A stretch of 64,000 bases of DNA from Oceanococcus atlanticus (GTDB lineage Bacteria > Pseudomonadota > Gammaproteobacteria > Nevskiales > Oceanococcaceae). This document shows positions 44,142-53,889 of the stretch, piece after piece; within the stretch, counting starts at the first letter, position 1, and every line of letters begins with the position of its first letter. Under the pieces are notes generated by a model, which saw nothing but the letters and a program-made list of their open reading frames with translations, was not told where the DNA came from and did not search any database. The position numbers and the translations under genes are program-made. The stretch lies in assembly GCF_002088235.1 (NCBI RefSeq), contig NZ_AQQV01000002.1, positions 434,001-498,000 on the forward strand. Reading direction: 5' to 3'.

Positions 44142-45602
44142 GTGTTTTCGAATATTTATCGTTTGCTACCTGCCCTGCTGCTCGCGACCTTAAGCACCGC
44201 GGCCAACGCTTTTTATGTAAAGGCAACAGAGCAGACACTGAAAAATGGTTTTAAGGAGTCCCCCAGTTGCCCGATTCGTTACGAGGACTGGGGCTTCAAT
44301 GATCGTCGCTCCACACCTTTTTTACGCGAAGGCACGTACTACATTCACTCCGACGCGGCGCGCTCTCACGCCATCCTGACCTGGTTCTATGATGGTGCAG
44401 ATGCCATCTACGAAGACAGTGGCACCATGGAAACCCTGCAGCGCTGCCTCGCCAATGGCGAGTGCGGGCTGAAGAAGAACAGTCGCCTGGCCAAAGCGAT
44501 GATGCACAAGGGATGGGGCAAGTCATGGTCGAAACGCGACCACAAGCGCTTCTTCAAATACTTCTCTGATCCGCCACCCGATGCCGCCATCGCCATGGCA
44601 ACAAAAGGACTGGGGCGCTGTTTTGGCGATCACCCTGCGCAAAACAACCTGGAGGGTGCAGGCTTTGCCCAGCGCAACCTCAGCACTCAGGACTGTGCTT
44701 TTGTATCGCAACGGCTCCAAGCGCTACCGGGCGATGATTACGAACTGTTCAAGCTCTACTACAAATCCGAGGTGCATTGCGGCGCCCAGGCCATAGTACC
44801 CACCGTGCTGCTCGGCGACGTAGAGACCCAGCAGGCGGCAGCCCCCACCAAGCCGCAAACATCAACGGCAGCGACAGCAAAGCCGCGCAGTGCGCGCGAG
44901 CGGACCGCAGATCTGAATGGCTGCCAGATTGCCTATGGTCTTGTGTATGCCGGCACCAACAACAGCCAGATGAGCCGCATTCCCGATGACGGCCTGATCT
45001 GGGCCATGCAGTATGAGCAGGCCCGTATCAAGGATGAGCCCTGCCCGCCCATGCCGGCTGCGCTGAGCCGTTGGGTCCAGGTGCAGGACCTTGCTCTCTT
45101 TGAAGCCGCACCTGATCCCTTTGTGTTTTATCGCGCCAATCTGCCGCGCAAAAACGCATCACTTAATCAATGGTCTGATTATGTGCGCACCGTCATGGCC
45201 CACTACAGCAACCCGCAGAACGCCCACTACGCGGTGCCGCACGAGCAGTGTTCCGCTTTTACCACCTGGCTGAACGGCGAGTCGCGTCGACTGGGCGCCA
45301 GCGGCGCCAATGATCAGCGTTTTCTGTTCGAGATCGTGAGATATGCGCCGAATCACGCCTCCCAGGCGGTGTGTGCACAAGCGCCTGCGGTCATGATTCA
45401 TCGGTTTTTTCGCGACCAGAAAATCGCCGCACAAAAACAGGCCGAGGCACAACGCGTGTTTGAACAGGAGCAGCGACGTAAACAGGCCGCCGAGGCCAAG
45501 TTTCAGGATTTGTTGCGCTGGAAACCAAGCTACCAGCCGCCACCCTCAGCGCCACGTTGCTACCGCCGGGATGACTTAACTGAGGTCTGTTTCTACAACT
45601 GA
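44142..45602 (+). CDS. Secreted protein of unknown function
   Basis: 486 residues from a GTG at 44142, the only start that retains the signal peptide (FSNIYRLLPALLLATLSTAANA). The mature part has about ten Cys spread evenly, suggesting a disulfide-bonded periplasmic or extracellular protein, plus a central Ala/Thr/Pro-rich linker near 228-250. A Gln/Arg/Ala-rich helix near 428-455 comes before the C-terminus. No family recognised. Confidence 0.65.
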   Translation: MFSNIYRLLPALLLATLSTAANAFYVKATEQTLKNGFKESPSCPIRYEDWGFNDRRSTPFLREGTYYIHSDAARSHAILTWFYDGADAIYEDSGTMETLQRCLANGECGLKKNSRLAKAMMHKGWGKSWSKRDHKRFFKYFSDPPPDAAIAMATKGLGRCFGDHPAQNNLEGAGFAQRNLSTQDCAFVSQRLQALPGDDYELFKLYYKSEVHCGAQAIVPTVLLGDVETQQAAAPTKPQTSTAATAKPRSARERTADLNGCQIAYGLVYAGTNNSQMSRIPDDGLIWAMQYEQARIKDEPCPPMPAALSRWVQVQDLALFEAAPDPFVFYRANLPRKNASLNQWSDYVRTVMAHYSNPQNAHYAVPHEQCSAFTTWLNGESRRLGASGANDQRFLFEIVRYAPNHASQAVCAQAPAVMIHRFFRDQKIAAQKQAEAQRVFEQEQRRKQAAEAKFQDLLRWKPSYQPPPSAPRCYRRDDLTEVCFYN

Positions 45603-45649
45603 GCTTGACGGTGCGCGCCGCTCTCGACGCGCACCGTATCGAACGCCGC

Positions 45650-48600
45650 CTAAGCCATGCGACGACGGCGCGACGTAGCGCCAACGCAGGCCAGCAACAG
45701 CACCAGCCAACCCAGGCTACCGCCACGGCTTGTGGGCGCATCCACACCCGGCTCCTGGGGCTCCTGTGGCACCTCAGGTTCCTGCAGGGCGTCTTCAGGG
45801 AAGTCATAGGTCCAGAAGCCGCGCCCGAAGGTCGACACGAACAAGGTGTTCGGGTCACCCGGTTTGAGCTGCATCATGGTCATCGGTGAATTCGGCAGCC
45901 CCTCGCCCAGCGGCGCCCAGTTGCTGCCCTCAAGATCACTGGAAATGAAGGCACCAATGTCGGTGGCCACGATCAACTGCTGACCACGCTTGAGAATCCA
46001 GCGTGCATGCACGTTGGGCAGATTGCCGGTGATATCGCTGAAGCTTTCGCCCGCATCGTAGGATACGAACACGCTGCCTTCGCCCAGTTCCTGGTTGGGG
46101 TCCAGGTATGAACCCGGCGGAATCCACGTGCGATTGGCGTATCCGGCCAGGGCCACATAGATGGTGTTGGGATCGGCTTCGTCCATCTCGATCGAGCTGA
46201 TGAACCGATTGGGCAAACCCTCAGCCGCAGCAAAGTGCCAGCCGTCGCTGCCACCCTTCACCGGCGCGGCATCGCCGCCCACATTGGTTGCAATACCGTT
46301 CTGGATACCGGTGTCCCAGTTGTTGATCAGATCACACGGGCCGCAGAAACCGACATAAGCCTGCCCATCGTAGAGATGGATGTTGGTCATGATGTTGGTT
46401 TTGCCGGTGCGCGCATTGCTGCCCAAGTTGAACACTTCAGTCCAGTTCAGGCCCGGCCCGTCGGTCACGGCAACCACTTCCGGCCCGGCAGTCATCACGT
46501 GCTGGGCATCGGTGGGGTCCATTACAAAGTAGTTGGCGAAGCTCGGGCTACTGATCGGCGGATTGGCCGAGGCATAACTCAAACCACCATTGGTGGTCAC
46601 GTTCAAGGCGCCGTTTTGTATGGTCACCCAGGCGTAGTCACTGTTGTCCGGATCAACCGAGGCGAAGAAGCCGTCACCACCCAGGTTCTGGATGTGTTCG
46701 CGGGTCTGCCCATCAACATAGCCGGAGCCGTTGTCCTGCAGGCCGAACCACACACGACCGTCGCGTGCCACCGCCAGACCGTAGGGCAGCAGGGTGTTAA
46801 AGCCCTGATTGGCGCCATCCCCCCAGCCAGCATTGTTCATTTCCTCACCGGCGCCAACACACTGGCGGTAAACCCCGCCGTCATTGCCGGCGAACAGGCA
46901 CACACCGCCATCTTCCGTCGGCACGTAGATGCCATCATGCTGGTCCGGATGGGTGGTGGTTTCGGTGGTCGGCGGATAGGTGGTGGGGCAAATCGGCAGG
47001 CCCAGGCTGACCGCCTGGCAGGAATCCCCGGCGTAGTAGGTGCCAATCACGTTGTAATCGTTGGTGCCGATTTGGGCCACGCCGTTCTGGCCGATCAGAT
47101 CGGTGGTGCGCGACTGCCACACCTCTTCCAGACCAAAGCTCAGCCGGGTCGGTACGCCCTGTGCATCCTGACGTGTGGGGTCGGGCTGAATCCAAAGGTT
47201 GTACCAGGCCTGAACACCCGGCGCATTGATGGCCGCCAAGGCCACAAACGACGAACCCGACAGCGGGTTGGCCGCGATTTCAGTGTCATCCGCCAAGCGC
47301 AGCCAGGTGTCGCCGAAGTCGGGCGAAACGTACAAGCCATTGAGCGAGGTCGGGTACAGCGGCAGCCCCGGTTTGGGGTCCAGACCATCGGGAATATCCA
47401 GCACCGGCACACCGCCATTGAACAGCACGGCGTCCTCAACAATGGCATAGACATAGTTGTGATCCTGCCCCGGACCGTAGGCAATACCCAGCTCGGTGCG
47501 ACCAATACGCTCTTCGGTGGCAAAACCGAAATTGCTCAGACCGTCACCAGACACATCCAGGCGCGCGAAGGTATCCACCTCACCGCTGGCGGAGCGGTAC
47601 AAACCATTGCCGGGTGAATGCACCGTGCCATCGGGAAAGGTTGCACGGCCGGCGCGATAACCCACCGCCGCAAGCACCTCGCCACCCGCTTCGTCAGTGC
47701 TGCCGCCCGGTTCCTTGACCACCACATCGGTCACGAAGTTGGCGAACTGGCAGGGTCCGAAATCGGTCACACCCGCACACTCGGGCGAGGTCGGCAGATT
47801 CACATTGACGAAGCTGCTGCCCGCATCGGTGGAGCGGAACAGACCTTTGGAGGTGGCCACGTAAACGATCTCGGGCTGGGCGCGATCAACCGCCACCTCG
47901 AAGCCCAGCGCGCCATCCGGCACACCCTCGGCCTGATGCCAGGTCTGACCCAGGTCATCGCTCCAGAATGCGCCCAGTCCGGAATAGGTGTTGCCCCCCA
48001 TCAGGTGTTCGCCGGACACCACAATCAGACGTCCGCCGCCAGCGGTGGTCCATTCGACCGCACCATTGACCAGCGTGGGCAGATTGTCACCAACCGGCAC
48101 CCACATGTCGCCCAGTTCACGCACGCTGTCGGCTTCGCTCATCCACACGCCGCCAGTGCCGATCAGGGCGAACAGACGCTTGTTCTGCTCATCGTAGGCA
48201 AAGCTGTCGACACGCCCCATCGAAGTGACGATGCCCAGCCCCAGGCCACCGCGATCGGGGTCATCCAGCAATGGTCCCTGGCCGTACTCGGCCCAGGTGC
48301 CGGTACTGCCAGCCACATCGGCTTTGGTTTCGGCCAGCTTGGCCTTTTGCGCCAGCGCTGCGCGATACGCGCCCTGCGGCACCGCACCAACCCCCTGGGT
48401 CAGCACACCGCTGACCGCAAGCACTTCGGCCATCGGCTCGGGATGTTTGGAATTCAGACAGATCTGCTCACCGTACTGCGCGTTCAACGCGGCGATCTGG
48501 CTTTTGCTCAGACCTGGCTGAAACTCGCGTGCGTAGTCCGCTGTGATGGTCAGGTTGTAACCCGTCGGACAACTTGCCTGCGGATCTTCGGATTGAAAAT

Positions 48601-48658
48601 AAAACAGCGCAGACGCCAAAACAGCCACGGCGCCTGCCGCGAAAACGGAGTTTCTCAT
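45650..48658 (-). CDS. Asp-box beta-propeller exoprotein with GlyGly-CTERM anchor
   Basis: 1002 residues from the ATG at 48658. Signal segment at the N-terminus. Repeated Asp-box (sialidase/VPS10-type) motifs of the form SxDxGxxW/F are seen (FWSDDLGQTW, FRSTDAGSSF, YVSPDFGDTW, FVSYDAGESF), marking one or two propellers. The C-terminus has a GlyGly-CTERM tail (SRGGSLGWLVLLLACVG, then SRRRR), which in known cases is cut by rhombosortase and directs type II secretion to the surface. No rhombosortase gene is in the window. Role may be glycan or polymer binding or degradation. It lies downstream of the TonB receptor on the same strand. Confidence 0.85.
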   Translation of the reverse strand: MRNSVFAAGAVAVLASALFYFQSEDPQASCPTGYNLTITADYAREFQPGLSKSQIAALNAQYGEQICLNSKHPEPMAEVLAVSGVLTQGVGAVPQGAYRAALAQKAKLAETKADVAGSTGTWAEYGQGPLLDDPDRGGLGLGIVTSMGRVDSFAYDEQNKRLFALIGTGGVWMSEADSVRELGDMWVPVGDNLPTLVNGAVEWTTAGGGRLIVVSGEHLMGGNTYSGLGAFWSDDLGQTWHQAEGVPDGALGFEVAVDRAQPEIVYVATSKGLFRSTDAGSSFVNVNLPTSPECAGVTDFGPCQFANFVTDVVVKEPGGSTDEAGGEVLAAVGYRAGRATFPDGTVHSPGNGLYRSASGEVDTFARLDVSGDGLSNFGFATEERIGRTELGIAYGPGQDHNYVYAIVEDAVLFNGGVPVLDIPDGLDPKPGLPLYPTSLNGLYVSPDFGDTWLRLADDTEIAANPLSGSSFVALAAINAPGVQAWYNLWIQPDPTRQDAQGVPTRLSFGLEEVWQSRTTDLIGQNGVAQIGTNDYNVIGTYYAGDSCQAVSLGLPICPTTYPPTTETTTHPDQHDGIYVPTEDGGVCLFAGNDGGVYRQCVGAGEEMNNAGWGDGANQGFNTLLPYGLAVARDGRVWFGLQDNGSGYVDGQTREHIQNLGGDGFFASVDPDNSDYAWVTIQNGALNVTTNGGLSYASANPPISSPSFANYFVMDPTDAQHVMTAGPEVVAVTDGPGLNWTEVFNLGSNARTGKTNIMTNIHLYDGQAYVGFCGPCDLINNWDTGIQNGIATNVGGDAAPVKGGSDGWHFAAAEGLPNRFISSIEMDEADPNTIYVALAGYANRTWIPPGSYLDPNQELGEGSVFVSYDAGESFSDITGNLPNVHARWILKRGQQLIVATDIGAFISSDLEGSNWAPLGEGLPNSPMTMMQLKPGDPNTLFVSTFGRGFWTYDFPEDALQEPEVPQEPQEPGVDAPTSRGGSLGWLVLLLACVGATSRRRRMA

Positions 48659-48926
48659 GGTAATCGAGCCTTTACGGTTCAAGCCACGACAGCCTGCTGC
48701 GGCCACGCGCGACGTCAAACCTTGTTCTTGGAATCCCAAACACAAACCGATAACACGCACGAACGCATCATTCGGTGCCGTCGTTTTGTGATCGCTCCTT
48801 GATCACCCGCACTTGGGCCAACAACCGCAACCATCCGCCAGCGATGACGCGATCCGCCGCAAGCGGCGTTAAAGCACGGTTTGTTGAGGATGCAAGAGGC
48901 AGGCCAAAGCCCTGAACTTCGCCACG
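48659..48926. other. Intergenic region between TonB receptor and propeller gene
   Basis: 268 bp. It contains a perfect 6-bp hairpin CGCCGC-AA-GCGGCG at 48855-48868, possibly closing the receptor transcript, but with no T-tract. The promoter of the propeller gene is expected here but could not be assigned. Confidence 0.3.
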
Positions 48927-51659
48927 CTAGAGCTGATAGCTCAGTTGCACGCGCAGGGTGCGCCCGAGCAAACGGTAGGTTGAGACATCGGTGTTGGCCA
49001 CGTCGCCATTGGCCAGAAATGGCGGATCACGATCAAGCAGGTTATCCACCCCCACACTCAGGCTTGCGTGCTCATCAAAGGCCCAGCCGGCATGCAGGTC
49101 GTGGTACACGCGGTCAGACACCCGGTTACTGGTGCCGGGGAAAATTTCCCCGCCCTGCTCGCGCAGGCGGCCAATCCACTGCGCGGCATAACCCAACGAA
49201 AGATGCTCGGCCTGCCAGGCCAGACTCAAATGCCCCTTCCAGCGGGGGATGGCACCAAAACTGTCCGCATCATAGGCGCCCTCGCCGACAAACGGCGCGG
49301 CGTTGGGGAAGGCCTTGAGCTCACGCATCAGCACATGACTGAGCAGCAAGCGTGGCTTGAGCCGCCCACCGGCCAGCGCCATGCTGTAGCTCATGTCCAG
49401 ATCAATGCCACGCGCCCGTTCGCTGGCGATGTTCTGCAGCTCAGCCCGCACCTGAACGATATTGCCGTGCGCATCGCGCTCAATACGCTGGCAGAAATTG
49501 GCCTCACCGGTGGCCAAACACTGGTCGAGCAGCGTATTGGCCCCGAGCGCGGCGATACCGTTATCGATGCGGATGTCGTAGATATCCAGACTGACGAGCA
49601 GCCCCGGCCACGCCTGCGGCGACCAGCTCACGCCGGCGCTGATCACATCGGCCTGCTCTGGGGCCAGCGCCGGGTTGCCACCACCCAGCTGCGGGGTTTC
49701 ATTGCCACTTTGATCAAAACTGCCATCAGCCGGCACGCCTTGCCCCACGCACAGATCGATTTCACGCTGATCCAGCTGGCTGAAGTCGGCACAGGGGTCA
49801 TCCACGGCAGGATTGGACTGCGCCGTCCCGCCGAAAAGCTCGCCCACGGTCGGCGCGCGAAATGCCTGGCTGTAAGCCAGCCGCAAGACCACATCAGGCT
49901 GCGGCATGAATTGCAGGGCGCTGTCGAAAACCCATTCATGATCGAAATTGGAAAAGCGGATCGCACGGGCACCCAGATCAAGATGCAGACGGTTGTCCGA
50001 CAGCAAGGGCAAACCGGCTTCAACGTACAGCTCATGACTGTCGAAACGGCCGCGTGTCGGCTGGCGCGCCGCGCCGGTGGTGTTGCCCGCCTGAGTCTGC
50101 GCATCCGGGGTGTCGTGGGCACGCTCATCGCGATACTCGTAACCTGCGGCCACAGCCACCGGCCCCGCCGGCAGCGCACCAAGCAGACCACCCAGATTGA
50201 GGCTGAACACCGCCTGCTCGTTCTCGAAACGATCGCTCAACACGCTCAGCCCAGTGTCTGCCAGCATCGCGGGTGTAATCGAACCAGGCCCGCCGAACAG
50301 ATTCAGCGGTACACAATCGGTAATCGGTGCCTGCGCGGTTCCACACACGGCCTGGCCTGCCGCATCACGAAATGACGGACCCAACGCCTGCGCCACGCGG
50401 TCCGCCAGCAGATCACCATATTGATGCTGGCGCACGCGATTGCGCGCCTGGCTCAGCGCCATATCCCAACGCCATGCACGCCACTGCCCTTCAGCGCCCA
50501 GAACCATGCGCCAGGCTGTGTTGTCCTGGGCAAATCCGCGCGCACCGCCCTCGACCAGACGCCGCCGGGCATCGCTGATGGTCTCGCCAAATGGGTTGTA
50601 GAGGTTGTCCTGTGAGACGCTCACGCCGGCCAGGCGATTGGTGAAAAACGGCAACGGCGCCAGACGGGTGAAGCTGTCGCGTTGCTGATACAAACCTTCC
50701 ATGAACAGGCTGGTCTGCGCACTCACAGGATGGCCAAGTTGGGCAAACAACGAGGTGCGCCGGGCCTCCTGCAACAAGTCCTCAAACGGATTGAAATTGA
50801 AGCGGTCGTTGTCTTCACCCTGGCTGATCCAGGGCCGGAAATCGTCAGCGGCGTCGCCATCGCGACCGGCGATCAAGGTCAGGCGCTCTCCACTGGAGGG
50901 CAAACGAAAATTGCCATACGGCGGTGCCGAGCTGCCGTCGGGGACAATCGCATTGTCCTCCCCGGACACCGTCAGCAGCTGGCGTGAGAAGGCCCGGTCA
51001 CCCTTGCTGACCGGTTGCTGGTCGAAATACTCGGCGCCCAAGCTCAGTGCCGTGGAACCCAGGCGGGCGCCATACACCGCGCTGAGCGTGGCAGCCTCGC
51101 CATCACCACGGTCGCTGCTGCGCCCATCGGCCAGCAGCTGCAAGCCCTCATCAGCCTGATGGGTGATGATGTTGACCACACCGGCCACCGCATCGGCGCC
51201 GTACTCGACCGACGCGCCATGGCGCAGAATTTCGATGCGCTCGACCATGGCCAGCGGAAGCATGGCCAGATCAACCACGCCGGCCGTGCCATTGCCGCCG
51301 GCCACAAAACGCCGCCCGTTGACCAACACCAGGGTCCGCTTGGCGCCCAGACCGCGCAGCTCAACCGTTTCGATACCGCGCGAAAAACCGCCACCGCTGT
51401 CACGCGCGCCCACCGTGGTCCCAAGCGGTGCGCCGGCCATCATCGGCAGCGTCTGCAGATAGCGCCCCACGCTTAAGGCGCCGGACGCGCGCAGGGCGTC
51501 ACGCCCGATCACGGTGACCGGTGAAGTCAGCGGCAGGTTGTCCAGACGTGAACCGGTTACCGTCATCTTGTGCAGCGACGCCGCATCATCCTGTGCACCG
51601 GCCGGGCCCGCCGCAACACCCAACAGCACGGGCAGCAGAATGATTTTTAACACGCGCAT
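48927..51659 (-). CDS. TonB-dependent outer-membrane receptor
   Basis: 910 residues from the ATG at 51659, with a signal peptide ending AGA. Plug domain at about 30-150 (TVTGSRLDNLPLTSPVTVIGRDALRASGALSVGRYLQTLP; VNGRRFVAGGNGTAGVVDLAMLPLAMVERIEILRHGASVEYGADAVAGVVNIIT). The 22-strand barrel ends in SYQL. The VNGRR and IEILRHGASVEYG variants are common in receptors for organic compounds rather than for ferric siderophores. It is divergent from a sugar-type ABC importer 126 bp away, which suggests a shared substrate. Substrate unknown. Confidence 0.9.
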   Translation of the reverse strand: MRVLKIILLPVLLGVAAGPAGAQDDAASLHKMTVTGSRLDNLPLTSPVTVIGRDALRASGALSVGRYLQTLPMMAGAPLGTTVGARDSGGGFSRGIETVELRGLGAKRTLVLVNGRRFVAGGNGTAGVVDLAMLPLAMVERIEILRHGASVEYGADAVAGVVNIITHQADEGLQLLADGRSSDRGDGEAATLSAVYGARLGSTALSLGAEYFDQQPVSKGDRAFSRQLLTVSGEDNAIVPDGSSAPPYGNFRLPSSGERLTLIAGRDGDAADDFRPWISQGEDNDRFNFNPFEDLLQEARRTSLFAQLGHPVSAQTSLFMEGLYQQRDSFTRLAPLPFFTNRLAGVSVSQDNLYNPFGETISDARRRLVEGGARGFAQDNTAWRMVLGAEGQWRAWRWDMALSQARNRVRQHQYGDLLADRVAQALGPSFRDAAGQAVCGTAQAPITDCVPLNLFGGPGSITPAMLADTGLSVLSDRFENEQAVFSLNLGGLLGALPAGPVAVAAGYEYRDERAHDTPDAQTQAGNTTGAARQPTRGRFDSHELYVEAGLPLLSDNRLHLDLGARAIRFSNFDHEWVFDSALQFMPQPDVVLRLAYSQAFRAPTVGELFGGTAQSNPAVDDPCADFSQLDQREIDLCVGQGVPADGSFDQSGNETPQLGGGNPALAPEQADVISAGVSWSPQAWPGLLVSLDIYDIRIDNGIAALGANTLLDQCLATGEANFCQRIERDAHGNIVQVRAELQNIASERARGIDLDMSYSMALAGGRLKPRLLLSHVLMRELKAFPNAAPFVGEGAYDADSFGAIPRWKGHLSLAWQAEHLSLGYAAQWIGRLREQGGEIFPGTSNRVSDRVYHDLHAGWAFDEHASLSVGVDNLLDRDPPFLANGDVANTDVSTYRLLGRTLRVQLSYQL

Positions 51660-51784
51660 CACACTAATCTCTGAGTACTGGCCCCGCCAGCATGGCGTTG
51701 CCGCAGCCTGAACCAGGCCAGAACAAGCCCCGGATGGTAGCGCGGCGAGCCGGTCGCGCGCTGTGTTGCAGGTATCATGGGCCG

Positions 51785-52582
51785 ATGCACGGCTTGCTCT
51801 CGACATGTCTGAAAATCATGCCTGCGCTGGCTCTGGCCGCGCCGCTGTTTGTGCTGTTGTGTGCCGCATTGTTCCCGCCCGGCAGCGTACCCCACGCCGG
51901 ACAATGGTGGCCTGACACCCCTAGCCTGGCGTCCCTGCAACGCGCCTGGTCGCTGGCCGGGATGGGACCGGCGCTAGGCTGGTCGCTGCTGATTGCGCTG
52001 TCCGGCATGCTGCTCTCGGTGGTGGTGGCCTCGCTCAGCGCATTGGCCATTCATCTCAGCCGCCCGCTACCCCGACGCCTGTTCATCACGGCCCTGGTAC
52101 TGGCCGCATCCGTGCCCTACACCGCACTGTGGCTGCCGCGCTTTCTGCTATTCAACGCACTGGGTTTGCAGGACACACCGCTTCCATTGCTGGCGCCGGC
52201 CCTGCTGGGTGGTGGACCGCTGTTGATCCTGCTCTATCTCTATTCGCTGCGTCACATCCCCATGGCCCAACTGGAGGCGGCACGCCTGGAAGGTCTGGGT
52301 CTGATCGGCCTGTGGTGGCAGGTGGTGCTGCCGCAGCTGCGTGGGGCCACCCTGGCTGTGGCGTTTCTCAGTTTTGCCGCGTTCTGGGGCAATGCGCTGG
52401 ACCCGCTGATCTACCTGCGCAGCGGCGCCGTCACCACCGCGCCACTGGCCCTGCATGGCCTTGAAGTGCTTGGTCAGGGCGAGCTGTCGGTGTGGATGGC
52501 CGGTGCGGTCTGGCTGATCCTGCCCATCCTGTTTTTCCTTGTGGCCATGTTGCCATGGCTCAAATCCCAGGAGAGTCGCTAA
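51785..52582 (+). CDS. ABC transporter permease, MalG-like (CUT1 type)
   Basis: 265 residues from the ATG at 51785, six predicted spans. The EAA loop for ATPase contact is EAARLEGLGLIGLWWQVVLPQLR near 161-183. First gene of a four-gene importer. The stop shares bases with the next start (TAATG). The order permease, binding protein, ATPase, permease is unusual for this family, where the binding protein normally comes first. Confidence 0.88.
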   Translation: MHGLLSTCLKIMPALALAAPLFVLLCAALFPPGSVPHAGQWWPDTPSLASLQRAWSLAGMGPALGWSLLIALSGMLLSVVVASLSALAIHLSRPLPRRLFITALVLAASVPYTALWLPRFLLFNALGLQDTPLPLLAPALLGGGPLLILLYLYSLRHIPMAQLEAARLEGLGLIGLWWQVVLPQLRGATLAVAFLSFAAFWGNALDPLIYLRSGAVTTAPLALHGLEVLGQGELSVWMAGAVWLILPILFFLVAMLPWLKSQESR

Positions 52583-53889
52583 TGCGCCTCATCATGCTGC
52601 TCAGTTTGATCCTGCTCGGCTGCACCTCGCCGGATGGCGACACACCCACCCGACAGCAGATCCGCCTGCAACTGGTTGCCGATCCGGTCGAGGTCAGCGC
52701 CTATCGTGACCTGATCGCTGCGTTTGAAGCGCAAAACCCGGATATCGAGGTGTCCCTGCGCACCATTGGCCGCCAGCGTGAGCATGTCACCCAGCTGGCC
52801 ACCGCATTTGCCGGGGGCGGCCCACCGGACCTGTTCCTGATCAATTACCGCCGCTACGGTCAGTTCCTGGGCAAGAACCTGTTGCAGCCCCTGGGGCCAG
52901 CCGTGGCGGCACAGGGCGCTTTTGAGCCCGAGGATTTCTACCCCGCGGCACTCGAAGCCTTCCAATATCAGGGCGCCCAGCTGTGCCTGCCGCAGAACAT
53001 TTCGACCCAGGTGGTGTACTACAACCGCGCGCTGTTTCAACGCTATGGGGTTGAGGAGCCCGCCGATGACTGGAACTGGAAAGCCTTTCACGATGCTGCC
53101 CGAGCGCTAACCCGCGACACCGACGGCGATCGCCAACCCGATGTGTTCGGTCTGGATTTCGATCCCGACCTGGTCCACATGGCGCCCTTTGTGTGGCAGG
53201 CCGGGGGGCGCATCGTGGACCGGCTGGAGCAGCCCCGCGCCCTGATGTTGCGCGATTACAAAGCCTTGATCGGCCTGATGTACCCCAAACGGCTGCGCAC
53301 CGAAGTTGGGGTGATGCCACCGCTGGCTCAACGCCGCGCGCTGGGCCCCGAGGCACGCTTCATACAGGGCGGGCTGGGCATGATCATTCAAAGCCGGCGC
53401 TACGCCACAGCCCTGCGCAGCGTTGAGGGGCTCGACTGGGACGTTGCCCCTCTGCCGCGCAACAAGCAGGCTGCCACCTTGCTGCACGCCGATGCCTACT
53501 GCCTGAGCCGCGCCAGCACCCAGCATGATGCCGCCGCGCGCTTCGTGGCCTATGCCCTGAGCGAAGCCGGTCAGCGTCGCCTGACGGCCAGTGGACGGAT
53601 CGTGCCGGTGCGCCGCTCGGTCGCCCAAAGTGAGGCTTTTCTTGATCCGGATCTGCCACCCTCTCGCGCCCAGGTGTTCCTCGACAACATCGCGATCGTG
53701 CGCCGGTTGCCGGTCACCCCCTACTGGTACGAACTTGAGAATCGCAGCAAGCCGATCATCGAGGAATGGATGTTCGAATCCATGGCCAATGCCGGGGCCG
53801 AAGCACAGATGGGCCTGCACGACGGCAACCGTCTGGTCACCCTGATCGACGACGCGGTGGGCGATCTGTTCCCACCGGCCACGCCATGA
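52582..53889 (+). CDS. Extracellular solute-binding lipoprotein (sugar type)
   Basis: 435 residues with a lipobox (LILLGC, Cys14). Family 1 solute-binding fold: IAAFEAQNPDIEVSLRTIG near 46-64, GGGPPDLFLINYRRYGQFL near 80-98 and the WDVAPLPRNKQAATLLHADAYCLSR block near 285-309. MalE/UgpB-like proteins bind sugars, oligosaccharides or glycerol-phosphate compounds. As a lipoprotein it should be inner-membrane anchored and deliver to the two permeases of this operon. The stop overlaps the ATPase start. Confidence 0.88.
   Translation: MRLIMLLSLILLGCTSPDGDTPTRQQIRLQLVADPVEVSAYRDLIAAFEAQNPDIEVSLRTIGRQREHVTQLATAFAGGGPPDLFLINYRRYGQFLGKNLLQPLGPAVAAQGAFEPEDFYPAALEAFQYQGAQLCLPQNISTQVVYYNRALFQRYGVEEPADDWNWKAFHDAARALTRDTDGDRQPDVFGLDFDPDLVHMAPFVWQAGGRIVDRLEQPRALMLRDYKALIGLMYPKRLRTEVGVMPPLAQRRALGPEARFIQGGLGMIIQSRRYATALRSVEGLDWDVAPLPRNKQAATLLHADAYCLSRASTQHDAAARFVAYALSEAGQRRLTASGRIVPVRRSVAQSEAFLDPDLPPSRAQVFLDNIAIVRRLPVTPYWYELENRSKPIIEEWMFESMANAGAEAQMGLHDGNRLVTLIDDAVGDLFPPATP

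Noticed and set aside
46235-47617. 460-codon frame opposite the propeller gene
   Set aside because: The minus-strand gene has repeated Asp-box motifs and a sorting tail; the plus frame is a shadow.
48855-48868. GC-rich hairpin after the TonB receptor as an intrinsic terminator
   Set aside because: No T-tract on the minus strand; kept only as a weak intergenic note.
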